DNA of 64,000 nt from DAIOEK01 sp963708715 (lineage in GTDB: Bacteria > Chloroflexota > Anaerolineae > Anaerolineales > Anaerolineaceae), in contig CAVPSU010000002.1 of NCBI GenBank assembly GCA_963708715.1, forward strand, positions 1-64,000, read 5' to 3'. This document shows positions 19,067 through 27,559 of the stretch, in pieces. Below the pieces are notes generated by a model. The model ran no database searches. It was not told the DNA's origin and saw only the letters and a program-made list of their open reading frames with translations. The position numbers and the translations under genes are program-made. Within the stretch, counting starts at the first letter, position 1. Every line of letters starts with the position of its first letter.

Positions 19067-20228
19067 CTATTTTATTAGGTTGCCGCTAAATGCAGCCTGT
19101 AGTATTGAATGATTTAGTTCATCTAACTTTTCCAACTTAATTTTGTACAATTCTTCAAGTTTATTAATATCTGTTAGCAATTTGAGCGCTTTATCAACTA
19201 TCTCATGTTGTAATTTGATTGATGGAGTTGCAATTACTAATTCGGATAGTTTGGACGCATTAAATCCACCTTGTGTGCTACCTGAAATACCTACCTTAAT
19301 CCGATCCCAATATCCTTTTGTTTGGAAATATAACGAAATAAACGTCGGGAAATGGTTAATTTTGTCAATAACCTGTAACCTTATTAAGTAGGACGCAAAA
19401 ACCGATAAAGGTGGATCTTTCAGTAGATAGCTCTTCCCTGTAGTAGCCCCTGTACGTGCAAAAACAATATCACCATCTTTAGGCAGACTTAACAATGTCA
19501 CTGTCACTAATTCGACAATACGGGACATAATCCCAGTTTACTTTATTCTCCTGGAATGTCAGTAATGCGTAGAAATTTTGGTCCAATGGGTCACGGATGC
19601 CTTATCTGTATACCCATATTTAATTGTGGCTATATCGCCTAATTTCTTTTCTTCCCACCCTTCGCCGGGATGGTGAAGATACTCTCCAGGGAACCATTCT
19701 AATAACTCCCTCGTGTTGTGGATGTTGCGTTCGTGTTCTGCGGGCTTTGTCGATGGCGGCAAATGCCTGGTCGAGGATAGCGATAATCCGCTTTTGTTCG
19801 TCCAGGGGGGGGGAGAGGAATTTGAATTTGTTCAATTTGTGATTTGCTGATTGAGGGAAAACTGCCCCTGCACTTCCTTGAATTTCGGATTGAATCATTG
19901 TTAGGTAATAATACAAATAGTCTTTATCAAGAATGTCATATGGTCTGATTGCAGCCAAACCACGGCCTATGCAGATATGGTCATTAGAAAAATTCACGGG
20001 CCCCACTGGAGCTCGAACTGACATAAGAATGTCACCAGAGAAAGCTTCCTTGGTTATATGTGTTGTCCAAACGGTTGGCACACCAATGAATTTCTCTCGA
20101 AATTCTTTTTTGCCTTGATAAAAAGGTAACCCCTGTCCAGTAGAATTATAAAATTTCCCTTCGGGAGATTGCCCCGCAATTACTTGGCAAGCCTGACCGA
20201 TAGTAGAGAATACAGATGCTTTTTTCAT
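19067..20228 (-). CDS. hsdS: Type I restriction enzyme specificity subunit, frame-disrupted
   Basis: DNA-recognition subunit shared by methylation and cleavage complexes. Two target-recognition domains are visible. The first runs from ATG 20228 through SVRAPVGPVNFSNDHICIGR to the conserved helix SPPLDEQKRIIAILDQAFAA. The second begins at GEGWEEKKLGDIATIKYGYT and passes DGDIVFARTGATTGKSYLL to the terminal LNHSILQAAFSGNLIK. The frame shifts twice or more between 19520 and 19770. The start is two bases downstream of the HerA-like stop. Sequence specificity cannot be predicted. Confidence 0.9.
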
Positions 20229-20229
20229 A

Positions 20230-22307
20230 TTATCGTGTCAAATCAACAATTATGGGGATATTTGATTTTATCGCTTTACCAGTCACGATTGCATGGTATG
20301 GCTTGAGATTTGGCATTACTTTTATCATTTCTGAACCAAAGTAATTTTTAAGAAAGTTAATACTTGTCTCATCGAATGCTTGAAAACTGACAACTGTATT
20401 GCATTGCGTCAACACAGTCTTGGATACTATTGCTGTTCTCTGCGCGATGATCATTAGACCCACTCCAAATTTTCTGCCTTGTAGAGCTATTTGCCCCATC
20501 TTGCTTACTAATCCTTTATTACTTGAATACTCGCCAAGTTCACCTAAGAATGATGATTTGGGAATCAGCGTATGGGCTTCTTCTAGGACAAGGCAAATTC
20601 GTTGTCCAGGGTTATTCTTCGCGAAATTAAGTACACCTTCTAAGAATAGTTGAGTAAACTCAAGAATGTAAGTTGTGTTTGATATATCTGGTAATTCAAG
20701 AATAGCTAAGTTGTCATCCGAATTTATAAAATCCGTAACATGTACGATTAATCTTTCTTGTATTTGCTTCTTTAACGTCAAAATTTCCGAAGCTTTTTTA
20801 GCCTTTGTTTCAGCGTCTTTTTTTGCGATAAGCTCTTCAACCTTCAATATACCATCTGGCGGTATAAGCTCAGTAGGTTTTAAATCGTGGAGTTTTTCAG
20901 ACCACTCACCAGATAAATCAACACAAATTACTTTTGTGTCTTGAATCAATTCTTTAATTAACAAATGTGCAAAAAATGTCTTACCTGATCCAGTTACTCC
21001 AAGTAGAGCCAAATGGTGGCTAATGGCGTCATGTAAGTTCATAATCAAAGGCAAATTCGTACCTGGTATGACACCGATTGAATAATTTGGATAACTGAAC
21101 GATGGCAAATGGATGTTTGATGTATCTGCTTTATATATATCTGTATTAATTGGTGGTACCCAACCATACTTAGTAAATAAACAACTTTCTTCCTGCCATT
21201 CACCAAGTTCAATCGCCTCACCCCTAATGATTCCGTTTTCATTAATTTCTTCCAACCTCTCTTTATCGGTGACACCATTTGTACATTGGTAGAATATTCT
21301 TCTCCCGCAATAATTCAATTCAAGCAGGTCCCCTTCTTCCAGATCATCTACTTTTTTCGAATATTCAAAATATATTTTTCCAATATCAGACCCTTTATCA
21401 ACCACACCAACCAATCTACTACTCTTAATATATTTTTCAACGTTTTCTAATTCATCTTTGTCGGATATTTTATAAACGAGGTTATTTATTAAATGAATGT
21501 CACTCACTTGTGGCTCACCGATCTGTAAAACCTTGATCCATTTTTCGGTGCTTAGGAAATTCACATCCAGAACAACACCATAGAAAAAGTCATTTCCTTC
21601 AGTTTGGAGGGAATACCTGAATTTGACTAAATCGAACTTACTGGTGTTTTGTTTATCCCTACATAGTCTAGCAACGTAAACTTTTTTTGACTCCACACCA
21701 ATTATTTCACCAATGTTTTCTTCGTTCAGCAATTCTGAAGAAATCTTGATACTGTTATGAATATCTTTTGGGTTGATAACAATAAATATTCCCCAAATTA
21801 TGATTGATATGAGTGTATATAAGTTCTGGTTTGAGTAATATGTTAATAGGAAGTAGAAGAATACAATAGAATAGAGTACCTTGCCCCTGCCAAAGATAAC
21901 AATAATGTTTTTTATAAATGAAGCGATACGATTTTGTAGATGATTTTCACTCAAGCTATGGTTCGATAATGTCATCGAAACACTAGAAGAGATAATTAAT
22001 AGACCTAAGAAGCCAATCGCCCCCCAGAAGATAACAACGGGGAGATCATTTTTTATCGATATGATAATTAATAATAACGGTATGGAATTGGTGATTACAT
22101 TTTTGGGTGATGAAAGTAGGGGTCAATAAAAAGAATAGAAAAAACAACCATGAATAGCCCAGAATAAAACCAAATGTCTTTTGATTCGGTGCTGGGTAAA
22201 AGAGTTTTAAAGGTCAAACATTGGTTAATTATAAAGATACCAACAAATACTGAAAAGAGAACAAACCTATTCCTTAGGTAGAAAACAATAATCTTGATAA
22301 TTTTCAC
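20230..22307 (-). CDS. Membrane-anchored HerA/DUF87-like ATPase inside the type I RM operon
   Basis: A P-loop motor of the HerA/FtsK clade. Walker A is LLGVTGSGKTFF and Walker B is ICLVLEEAHT, followed by GRKFGVGLMIIAQRTAIVSK as in HerA hexamers. The N-terminus is long and hydrophobic. From the GTG at 22307 (4 bases past the hsdM stop, GGGGGTGA as ribosome site) there are about six membrane-spanning stretches before the soluble part. One frameshift lies in the T-run at 22100-22104; one more base there restores HPKNVITN and joins both parts. The 581 codons from 21975 on are intact. The gene is AT-rich compared with hsdM. Known HerA defence proteins usually lack membrane segments, so this one may place the complex at the membrane. 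Confidence 0.8.
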
Positions 22308-22310
22308 AAT

Positions 22311-23767
22311 TCACCCCCATACGTCAATTGAGTTAAGCAGTTTTTTTGTTTCCTCATCAAGTTTACGAATTTCAGCAAGTATTTCACCTGGTTCACGCAC
22401 ACTTTCATTGTCATTTCTGTTCGGGTTCTTCACCGCTAGGTCCCATGTATCTTTATTCACACCTTGAATATCCACCGTCCACGAATTCTCCGAATCCGCT
22501 TCACTTTTGCAGTTTCACAAAATCCGCCAGATCATTTTCATTCAACGGATTGGTCTTGCCGAGATTGCGCTCCAAATTCAATTGATAAAACCAGACCTTC
22601 TTGGTCGGCGCGCCTTTCTCAAAGAACAGCACCACCGTCTTCACGCCCGCGCCCGTGAACGTCCCGCCAGGCAGGTCCAGCACCGTGTGCAGGTTGCAGG
22701 TTTCGAGCAGCAGCTTGCGCAGGCTGACCGACGCGTTATCGGTATTCGAAAGGAAGGTATTCTTGATCACCACGCCCGCGCGTCCGCCCGCCTTCAAAAT
22801 CTTGATGAAGTGCTGTAAAAACAAAAACGCCGTCTCGCCGGTTTTGATCGGGAAGTTCTGCTGCACCTCGGCGCGTTCCTTGCCGCCGAAGGGCGGGTTC
22901 GCCAGCACCACGTCATAACGATCCTTCTCCTGAATATCGGAAAGATTCTCCGCCAGCGTGTTGGTGTGCAGGATGTTCGGCGCTTCGATGCCATGCAGGA
23001 TCATGTTCATGATGCCGATGATATACGCCAGCGACTTCTTTTCCTTGCCGTAAAAAGTTTTCTTCTGAAGGATGTCTCGACATCTTGCGTGGTCAAGTTC
23101 CTGGTTGCGCTTTCAGGTACTCAAACGCTTCGCACAGAAAGCCCGCCGACCCGACCGCGCCATCGTAGATGCGTCTCACCGATTTGCGGCGCAACCACCT
23201 TGACAATGGTCTTGATCAGCGGACGCGGCGTGTAATACTCCCCGCCGTTGCGCCCGGCGTTGCCCATGTTCTTGATCTTGTCTTCATACAACGCGCTCAT
23301 CTCATGCTTCTCCACCTTTGAACGGAAGCGCAGCTCGTCCACCAGGTTGATCACCTCGCGCAGGTTGTATCCGCTCTGAATGCGGTTCTTCAACTCGCTG
23401 AAAATCTCCCCGATCTTGTATTCGATGGTGTCCGGGCTGGTCGCCTGTGTTCTGAACTTTCTGAGATAGGGGAACAATTTGATGTTCACAAAATCGATCA
23501 GGTCATCGCCGGTCATGGCTTTGTGGTGGTCGAACTTGCCGTTCCCATTTTTGGGAGCTGCCCACTTATCCCAGCGGAATTCAGGTTGAATGATTGGCGT
23601 ATACGTCTTCCCTGAAAGCTCCGCCGCATCTTCGCGGTCTCTTTCCAGATCATCCAGGTATTTCAGAAACAGAATCCAAGAAGTCTGCTCCACATAATCC
23701 AGCTCGCTACTGCATCCCGCATCTTTTGCAGAATATCGTCGATGTTTTTGAAGGTTTGTTCGAACAA
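22311..23767 (-). CDS. hsdM: Type I restriction enzyme methylase subunit, multiple frameshifts
   Basis: N6-adenine methyltransferase subunit. The N-terminus from TTG 23767 reads FEQTFKNIDDILQKM, typical of HsdM; GGAG lies 8 bases upstream. Next come TSWILFLKYLDDLE, the target-frame NGGEYYTPRPLIKTIVKVV, SAM motif I DGAVGSAGFL (shifted frame near 23140), and catalytic motif IV VVLANPPFGG near 22900. The C-terminus is LDEETKKLLNSIDVWG, ending at 22311. The frame breaks near 23697, 23160, 23060 and 22510. The last break coincides with a change from GC-rich to AT-rich sequence. Confidence 0.92.
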
Positions 23768-23811
23768 AGGAAAATCTCCACGTACATCAGATTTGTATAT
23801 ATGGTACCTAT

Positions 23812-23840
23812 TCTATATGATTTTCATTAAAGTATTCCAA
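23812..23840 (-). promoter_or_regulatory. Candidate promoter of the hsdM-HerA-hsdS-fic-hsdR operon
   Basis: On the minus strand, TTGGAA (23840-23835) and TATAGA (23817-23812) are separated by 17 bases, a plausible sigma-70 promoter about 45 bases upstream of hsdM. It lies just inside the right inverted repeat. Confidence 0.45.
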
Positions 23841-23861
23841 TGGGCAAGTAAACGATCTTTA

Positions 23862-23995
23862 CACCCAAACAATTGAAACAATTGTCACAAGTGACAGGTA
23901 GAAATCGACCCCATCCGTGCGTAAAATGAATAGGAAAGGTATCGTTGGGAGGGTTGATTTTTGTTTTTGAATAAATCTCATTTCATAACTAAACT
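23862..23995 (-). repeat. Right inverted repeat of the restriction island
   Basis: Reverse complement of the left repeat at 13604-13738. TGAATAAATCTCATTTCATA at 23968-23987 matches block 1. TGTCACAAGTGACAGGT at 23883-23899 and CACCCAAA at 23862-23869 match block 2. No transposase gene follows it, so it is a solo copy. It stops where the start codon of the left transposase would be. Confidence 0.75.
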
Positions 23996-23999
23996 CGGG

Positions 24000-24066
24000 C
24001 CCCCCTTTCATTCCCCCCTAATGCCTTTGAGCATTAGGGGGGATGTCTGCTACGCAGACAGGGGGG
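24000..24066. repeat. G-run palindrome E with a second inner hairpin
   Basis: A perfect 12-bp stem CCCCCCTAATGC (24013-24024) with GCATTAGGGGGG (24031-24042), loop CTTTGA. A second hairpin TGTCTGC-TAC-GCAGACA follows at 24044-24060. Outer arms are C6 at 24000-24005 and G6 at 24061-24066. Same family as the palindromes around the DUF559 genes. Confidence 0.75.
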
Positions 24067-24081
24067 CTGAATGCAAAAAGA

Positions 24082-24098
24082 GCGAGGATGATCCTCGC
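24082..24098. repeat. 17-bp palindrome in the repeat-rich right border
   Basis: GCGAGGAT-G-ATCCTCGC is a perfect inverted repeat, next to the G-run palindrome. With a CTCTGCGTTCTTTGCGGTGA tract at 24133-24152 it fills the 420-base gene-free stretch between hsdM and the next gene. I see no gene there. Confidence 0.6.
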
Positions 24099-24168
24099 CC
24101 TACGGGATGTTATGAATTATTAAATAGGCTTTCTCTGCGTTCTTTGCGGTGAAATTCGATCCCCCCTA

Positions 24169-24189
24169 CCCCCCCTTAGTAAGGGGGGG
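24169..24189. repeat. G-run hairpin at the 3' end of the zinc-ribbon gene
   Basis: CCCCCCCTT (24169-24177) pairs with AAGGGGGGG (24181-24189) around AGT. It abuts the stop codon of the minus-strand gene at 24190. Confidence 0.65.
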
Positions 24190-24594
24190 CTACTTCATGG
24201 GCAGATTGGCGCCGCAGAAGGCGCAGTCGGCGGAGTGGGCGCTGGTCCATTTGACCTCGTGACCGCGGGCGGGGGCGCCGCAGCGCGGGCAGTTGGAGGG
24301 CAGCAGGTCCGCGCGGTAAGGGACGGTATTCGGGCTGACGGTGACGGATGACACCGGCGGGATGGGTTCCACGGGCGGGCGGGTCTTCTCATCGGTGGGA
24401 GCGGGGGCTTCGTAGGCTTGCGGGACGACCAGCGCGATGATCCCTTCGAGGAGCATGCTGGCAGCGACCAGGACGAGGATGCCCGGCCACCAGTTCCCGG
24501 TGAAGAACAGGTAGGCTAATCCGAACAGCCAGATGGCTGAGTGAATGTTCCGCCAGGGGTATTTCAGTTTCTTCTCGTCCTTATGTTTGGTCAT
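24190..24594 (-). CDS. Small membrane protein with C-terminal zinc ribbon
   Basis: About 134 residues. Two adjacent hydrophobic segments (IHSAIWLFGLAYLFFTGNW and GILVLVAASMLLEGIIALVV) are followed by a proline-rich linker. A C-terminal zinc ribbon has two Cys pairs, CPRCGAP and CAFCGAN. I chose ATG 24594 because GAGGA lies 8 bases upstream; an earlier ATG at 24609 is in frame. Function unknown. The gene is GC-rich and sits between two G-run palindromes, within the border zone of the restriction island. Confidence 0.6.
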   Translation of the reverse strand: MTKHKDEKKLKYPWRNIHSAIWLFGLAYLFFTGNWWPGILVLVAASMLLEGIIALVVPQAYEAPAPTDEKTRPPVEPIPPVSSVTVSPNTVPYRADLLPSNCPRCGAPARGHEVKWTSAHSADCAFCGANLPMK

Positions 24595-24641
24595 GGGTGT
24601 TGTCCTCATTAGGATATACGCGAAAGTCAGATTCCCGTTGT

Positions 24642-24690
24642 GCCCCCCTTTCATTCCCCACTAATGCCTTCGAGGATTAGGGGGGCAGGG
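24642..24690. repeat. G-run palindrome C, 3' end of the intact DUF559 gene
   Basis: CCCCACTAAT (24656-24665) pairs with ATTAGGGGGG (24676-24685) with one mismatch, around a loop containing CTTCGAG, as in palindromes A and B. An outer C6 tract at 24643 faces further G-runs near 24688-24698. It overlaps the last codons of the DUF559 gene. Confidence 0.7.
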
Positions 24691-25049
24691 CAGGGGGGCA
24701 AGGGAGCAATAGCTGCTGCGACTTCTGCGAGCGCATCCGCCAGGTGGTTTCGAATATCCTGATTCCAAAAACGGATCACACGATAGCCACACGACTCAAG
24801 ATATGCGGTTCGCTCCACGTCGTACTCCTGTTGTTCAAGATGGTGTCCGCCATCCAATTCAATCACCAGTTTATGCTTGATACAGCAAAAATCCGTGATA
24901 TAAGGTCCAATGGCGTGCTGACGTCGGAAGGGTACGCCCATCTGGTCGTTGCGGAGCTTTGCCCAGAGTATTTGCTCTTCCTGAGTAGTGTTGTGTCGCA
25001 AGGAAACCGCCATGCGGATGGTCTTGGGATTTGAGCGTCTCGCGGGCAT
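24651..25049 (-). CDS. DUF559 domain protein, Vsr-like endonuclease fold
   Basis: A 132-residue protein of the DUF559 family, related in fold to very-short-patch-repair and other PD-(D/E)XK nucleases. Visible: SLRHNTTQEEQILWAKLRND, FRRQHAIGPYITDFCC, the acidic active-site strand KLVIELDGGHH, then GYRVIRFWNQDIRNH. The start is ATG 25049. The C-terminus runs into palindrome C and gives a low-complexity tail. It is the intact paralogue of the interrupted gene at 12603-13048; both are bracketed by G-run palindromes. Biological role of the family is not established; nicking at hairpins is one possibility. Confidence 0.85.
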   Translation of the reverse strand: MPARRSNPKTIRMAVSLRHNTTQEEQILWAKLRNDQMGVPFRRQHAIGPYITDFCCIKHKLVIELDGGHHLEQQEYDVERTAYLESCGYRVIRFWNQDIRNHLADALAEVAAAIAPLPPCPAPLILEGISGE

Positions 25050-25062
25050 GAAGTCTATTATA

Positions 25063-25115
25063 GCCCCCCTTTAATTCCCCCCAGATGCAAACATTTGGGG
25101 GGAATTGAGGGGGGC
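25063..25115. repeat. Long G-run palindrome D, 5' side of the DUF559 gene
   Basis: The longest and most regular member. The arm from 25063 to 25087 (C6, TTTAATT, C6, AGATG) pairs with 25092-25115 (CATT, T, G6, AATTGA, G6, C) around loop CAAA. About 24 base pairs with one or two mismatches. It gives the likely consensus of the family. Confidence 0.8.
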
Positions 25116-25156
25116 GGAGTATAATTTGTTCATCATGAGACATCACAGGAGACGCT

Positions 25157-26518
25157 ATGAAACTGACCATTTTGGGCGCAGCAGGGGTACGAACGCCGCT
25201 GATCGTGGAAGAGATCATCCGCCGGCAGGACGCGCTGGGCATCCGCGAGCTGTGTCTGATGGATGTGGACGGCGAGGCGGCTGGATCTGATCGCGGCGGT
25301 GACGGCTGAGACCGAGAATCAGCCGGGTATACGCTTCGCTATCACCCGTACCACCGATGCCGAACAGGCGTTGGAAGGCGCGGACTACGTCATCACCACC
25401 TTTCGGGTCGGGGGGAGCGAATTGCGTGTGATCGATGAGCGGGTGGCGCTGCGGCTGGGCTATCTCGGACAGGAGACCACCGGTCCGGGCGGGTTTGCGA
25501 TGGGGCTGCGTTCCATCCCGGTGCTGCTTGCGTACATCGATCAGATGAAGAGGCTCTGCCCGGATGCGTGGCTGATCAACTTTGCCAATCCGAGCGGGAT
25601 GCTGGCGGAGGCGGTCAGCCGGGTGGCGGGCTGGCAGCGCTGTGTAGGCATCTGCGACGCCCCTCTGAGATGCTGACGGTCATCGCCCATCTGACCGGTC
25701 TCGAAGAGCATCTGCTGTATCTCGATTATTTCGGACTCAACCATCTGGGCTGGGTCCGTTCGCTGAAGCTGGATGACCAGGACCTGTTGCCGAGAATTCT
25801 GGATGGATTGAAGGCGCTTGGTGGGTTGCCGGGGTTTGATGTGGATGTCAACCTGGTCTCCACGCTGGGGATGCTGCCCAATTATTATTTGCGATATTAC
25901 TATCACGCCCGTCAGACGCTGGCGGAGCTCCAACAGGCGCCGGAGACGCGCGGGGAAGAGGTGGCGCGGCTGAACATGGGCTTGTTCCAGGCGTTGCGCA
26001 CTGCCCGGGCGGAAGAGAATGTGGATGGATTGGAACGGATCTACCGGGCGTATCTGCTGGCGCGTAACATGGGACACGTGACTACAAATGAGCGGTTTTC
26101 CGCGCAGGAGGGAGCCGATCTGCTGGCAGATATTGGCGGGATGGGCTACGCCACTCTGGCGCTCAACTTGATCGAGGCGCTGGTGGGCGGCGAGCCGCGC
26201 CGGCTGGTGGTGAACATCCCCAACCGGGGCAGCGTCCACGGGATGAAGGATTCCTCGGTGGTCGAGATCCCCGCCAGGATCAGCCGTGACCGGGTGGACG
26301 CACTGCCGGTGGGTGAGATCCCGGTCCACTGCCTGGGGTTGATGCAGACGGTCAAGGCGTACGAGGAGCTGACCATTGACGCGGCGGTGGAACGCTCGCT
26401 GGAGAAAGCCATCACCGCGCTCACGATTCATCCGCTGGTGCAGGATCATGCCGGGGCGAAAGCGCTGGTGGAAGCCTACAGCCGCGAGCACGGCGCTTAT
26501 TTCCCCGAGTTGGTGTGA
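25157..26518 (+). CDS. Family 4 glycoside hydrolase (6-phospho-beta-glucosidase type), two frameshifts
   Basis: GH4 enzymes cleave phosphorylated or plain glycosides using NAD and a divalent metal by an oxidation-elimination route. The N-terminus MKLTILGAAGVRTPLIVEE is the NAD-binding Rossmann start. The family landmarks LINFANPSGM, the metal-ligand Cys in GICDAP, and GLNHLGW follow. Frame breaks: near 25280 (one base extra before LDLIAAVTAE) and near 25666, where one more C in the C-run restores ICDAPSEML. The full protein has about 453 residues, normal for GH4. The start codon of the PfkB kinase follows 2 bases after the stop, so both form an operon for sugar use. Confidence 0.88.
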
Positions 26519-26520
26519 CC

Positions 26521-27433
26521 ATGTCTGACCGGTTTGATGTCTTTATGGTCGGCGATGCCAGCCTGGATGTGATCTTCACCGGGCTGCCGCATATGCCGGT
26601 ACTGGGCGAGGATACCCTGGCAAGCGGTTTCGAGATGCTGCCGGGCGAAGGGTTCACCACGGCAGTGGCACTGCATCGATTGGGTGTGAAGGTGGCGTGG
26701 GCGGCGGATTTCGGGAATGACACCGTCAGCCGGATGGTGCTCGACCAGGTCCAGGCAGAGGGGTTGGATGAGCGCTACCTGGTGCGGCACGACTGTTCCG
26801 TACCGGCGGGTGTCGGTGTCTGCTTCGTTTGAAACAGAGCGTGGCTTCCTGACCTACTACGACCCGCGACCAGCCATCCCCGCGGCAATGGGAGCGCTGG
26901 CGGAGGTGAATGCCCGGTCGATCTTCATTCCGGGTCTGCTGTATGGCAAGGAGTTCGACGCGGCTGTCCCACTGGTGAAGCTGAAGAAGATGCTGCTGGT
27001 GATGGATGGTAACTGCAATACCGGCATCACCATCCAGGAGAAAGCGGTGCGGCGGGCGATCGGTCAGGCGGACATCTTCCTGCCAAATGCCAAGGAGACC
27101 TGCACCCTGACCGGGCAGGAGAAGCTCGAAGACGGCATCCGCGCGCTGGGCGAGCTATGTCCGTTGGTAGTGGTGAAGAATGGGGTGGATGGCAGCTATG
27201 CCTTTGACGGCAAGGAGATCATTCATGGGGGGGTGGAGCCGGTCAAAGCCATCGATACCACCGGCGCGGGGGATGTGTTCGATGCCGGCTTCCTAAAAGC
27301 GTACCTGGATGGTGAACCTCTGCCGGTCTGCTTGCAGTGGGGAAACACCGCAGCAGCCTTTTCCACGCTCGGGTATGGGGGCACCGGCTACCGGGTCAGC
27401 GCGGAATTGGTCCGCAAGCAAATCTTAACCTAA
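26521..27433 (+). CDS. PfkB-family carbohydrate kinase, one frameshift
   Basis: Ribokinase-fold sugar or nucleoside kinase, about 303 residues. The N-terminal family motif region has GEGFTTAVALHRLG (usually GGNxxN), and the C-terminal signature IDTTGAGDVFDAGF has the catalytic aspartate. The frame breaks near 26825 (AGVGV then SASFETERGF), repaired by one base. It follows the GH4 gene directly, so it may phosphorylate a sugar linked to that enzyme. Substrate cannot be assigned. Confidence 0.85.
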
Positions 27434-27559
27434 CCCTATCCTAATTGAAAGTAACCTGTAAGGTTTATATGGCTCTCACGGTGCTATAGTGAATTCACCT
27501 GCCAGGATGTTTTCTGACAGGCTGATTTAGTATGTACGCAAAGAAATGGGAGAGCCGCT

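Noticed and set aside
25541..26491. 316-codon antisense frame inside the GH4 gene
   Set aside because: The plus strand carries clear GH4 motifs in this stretch; the antisense is a mirror of GC-rich codons.
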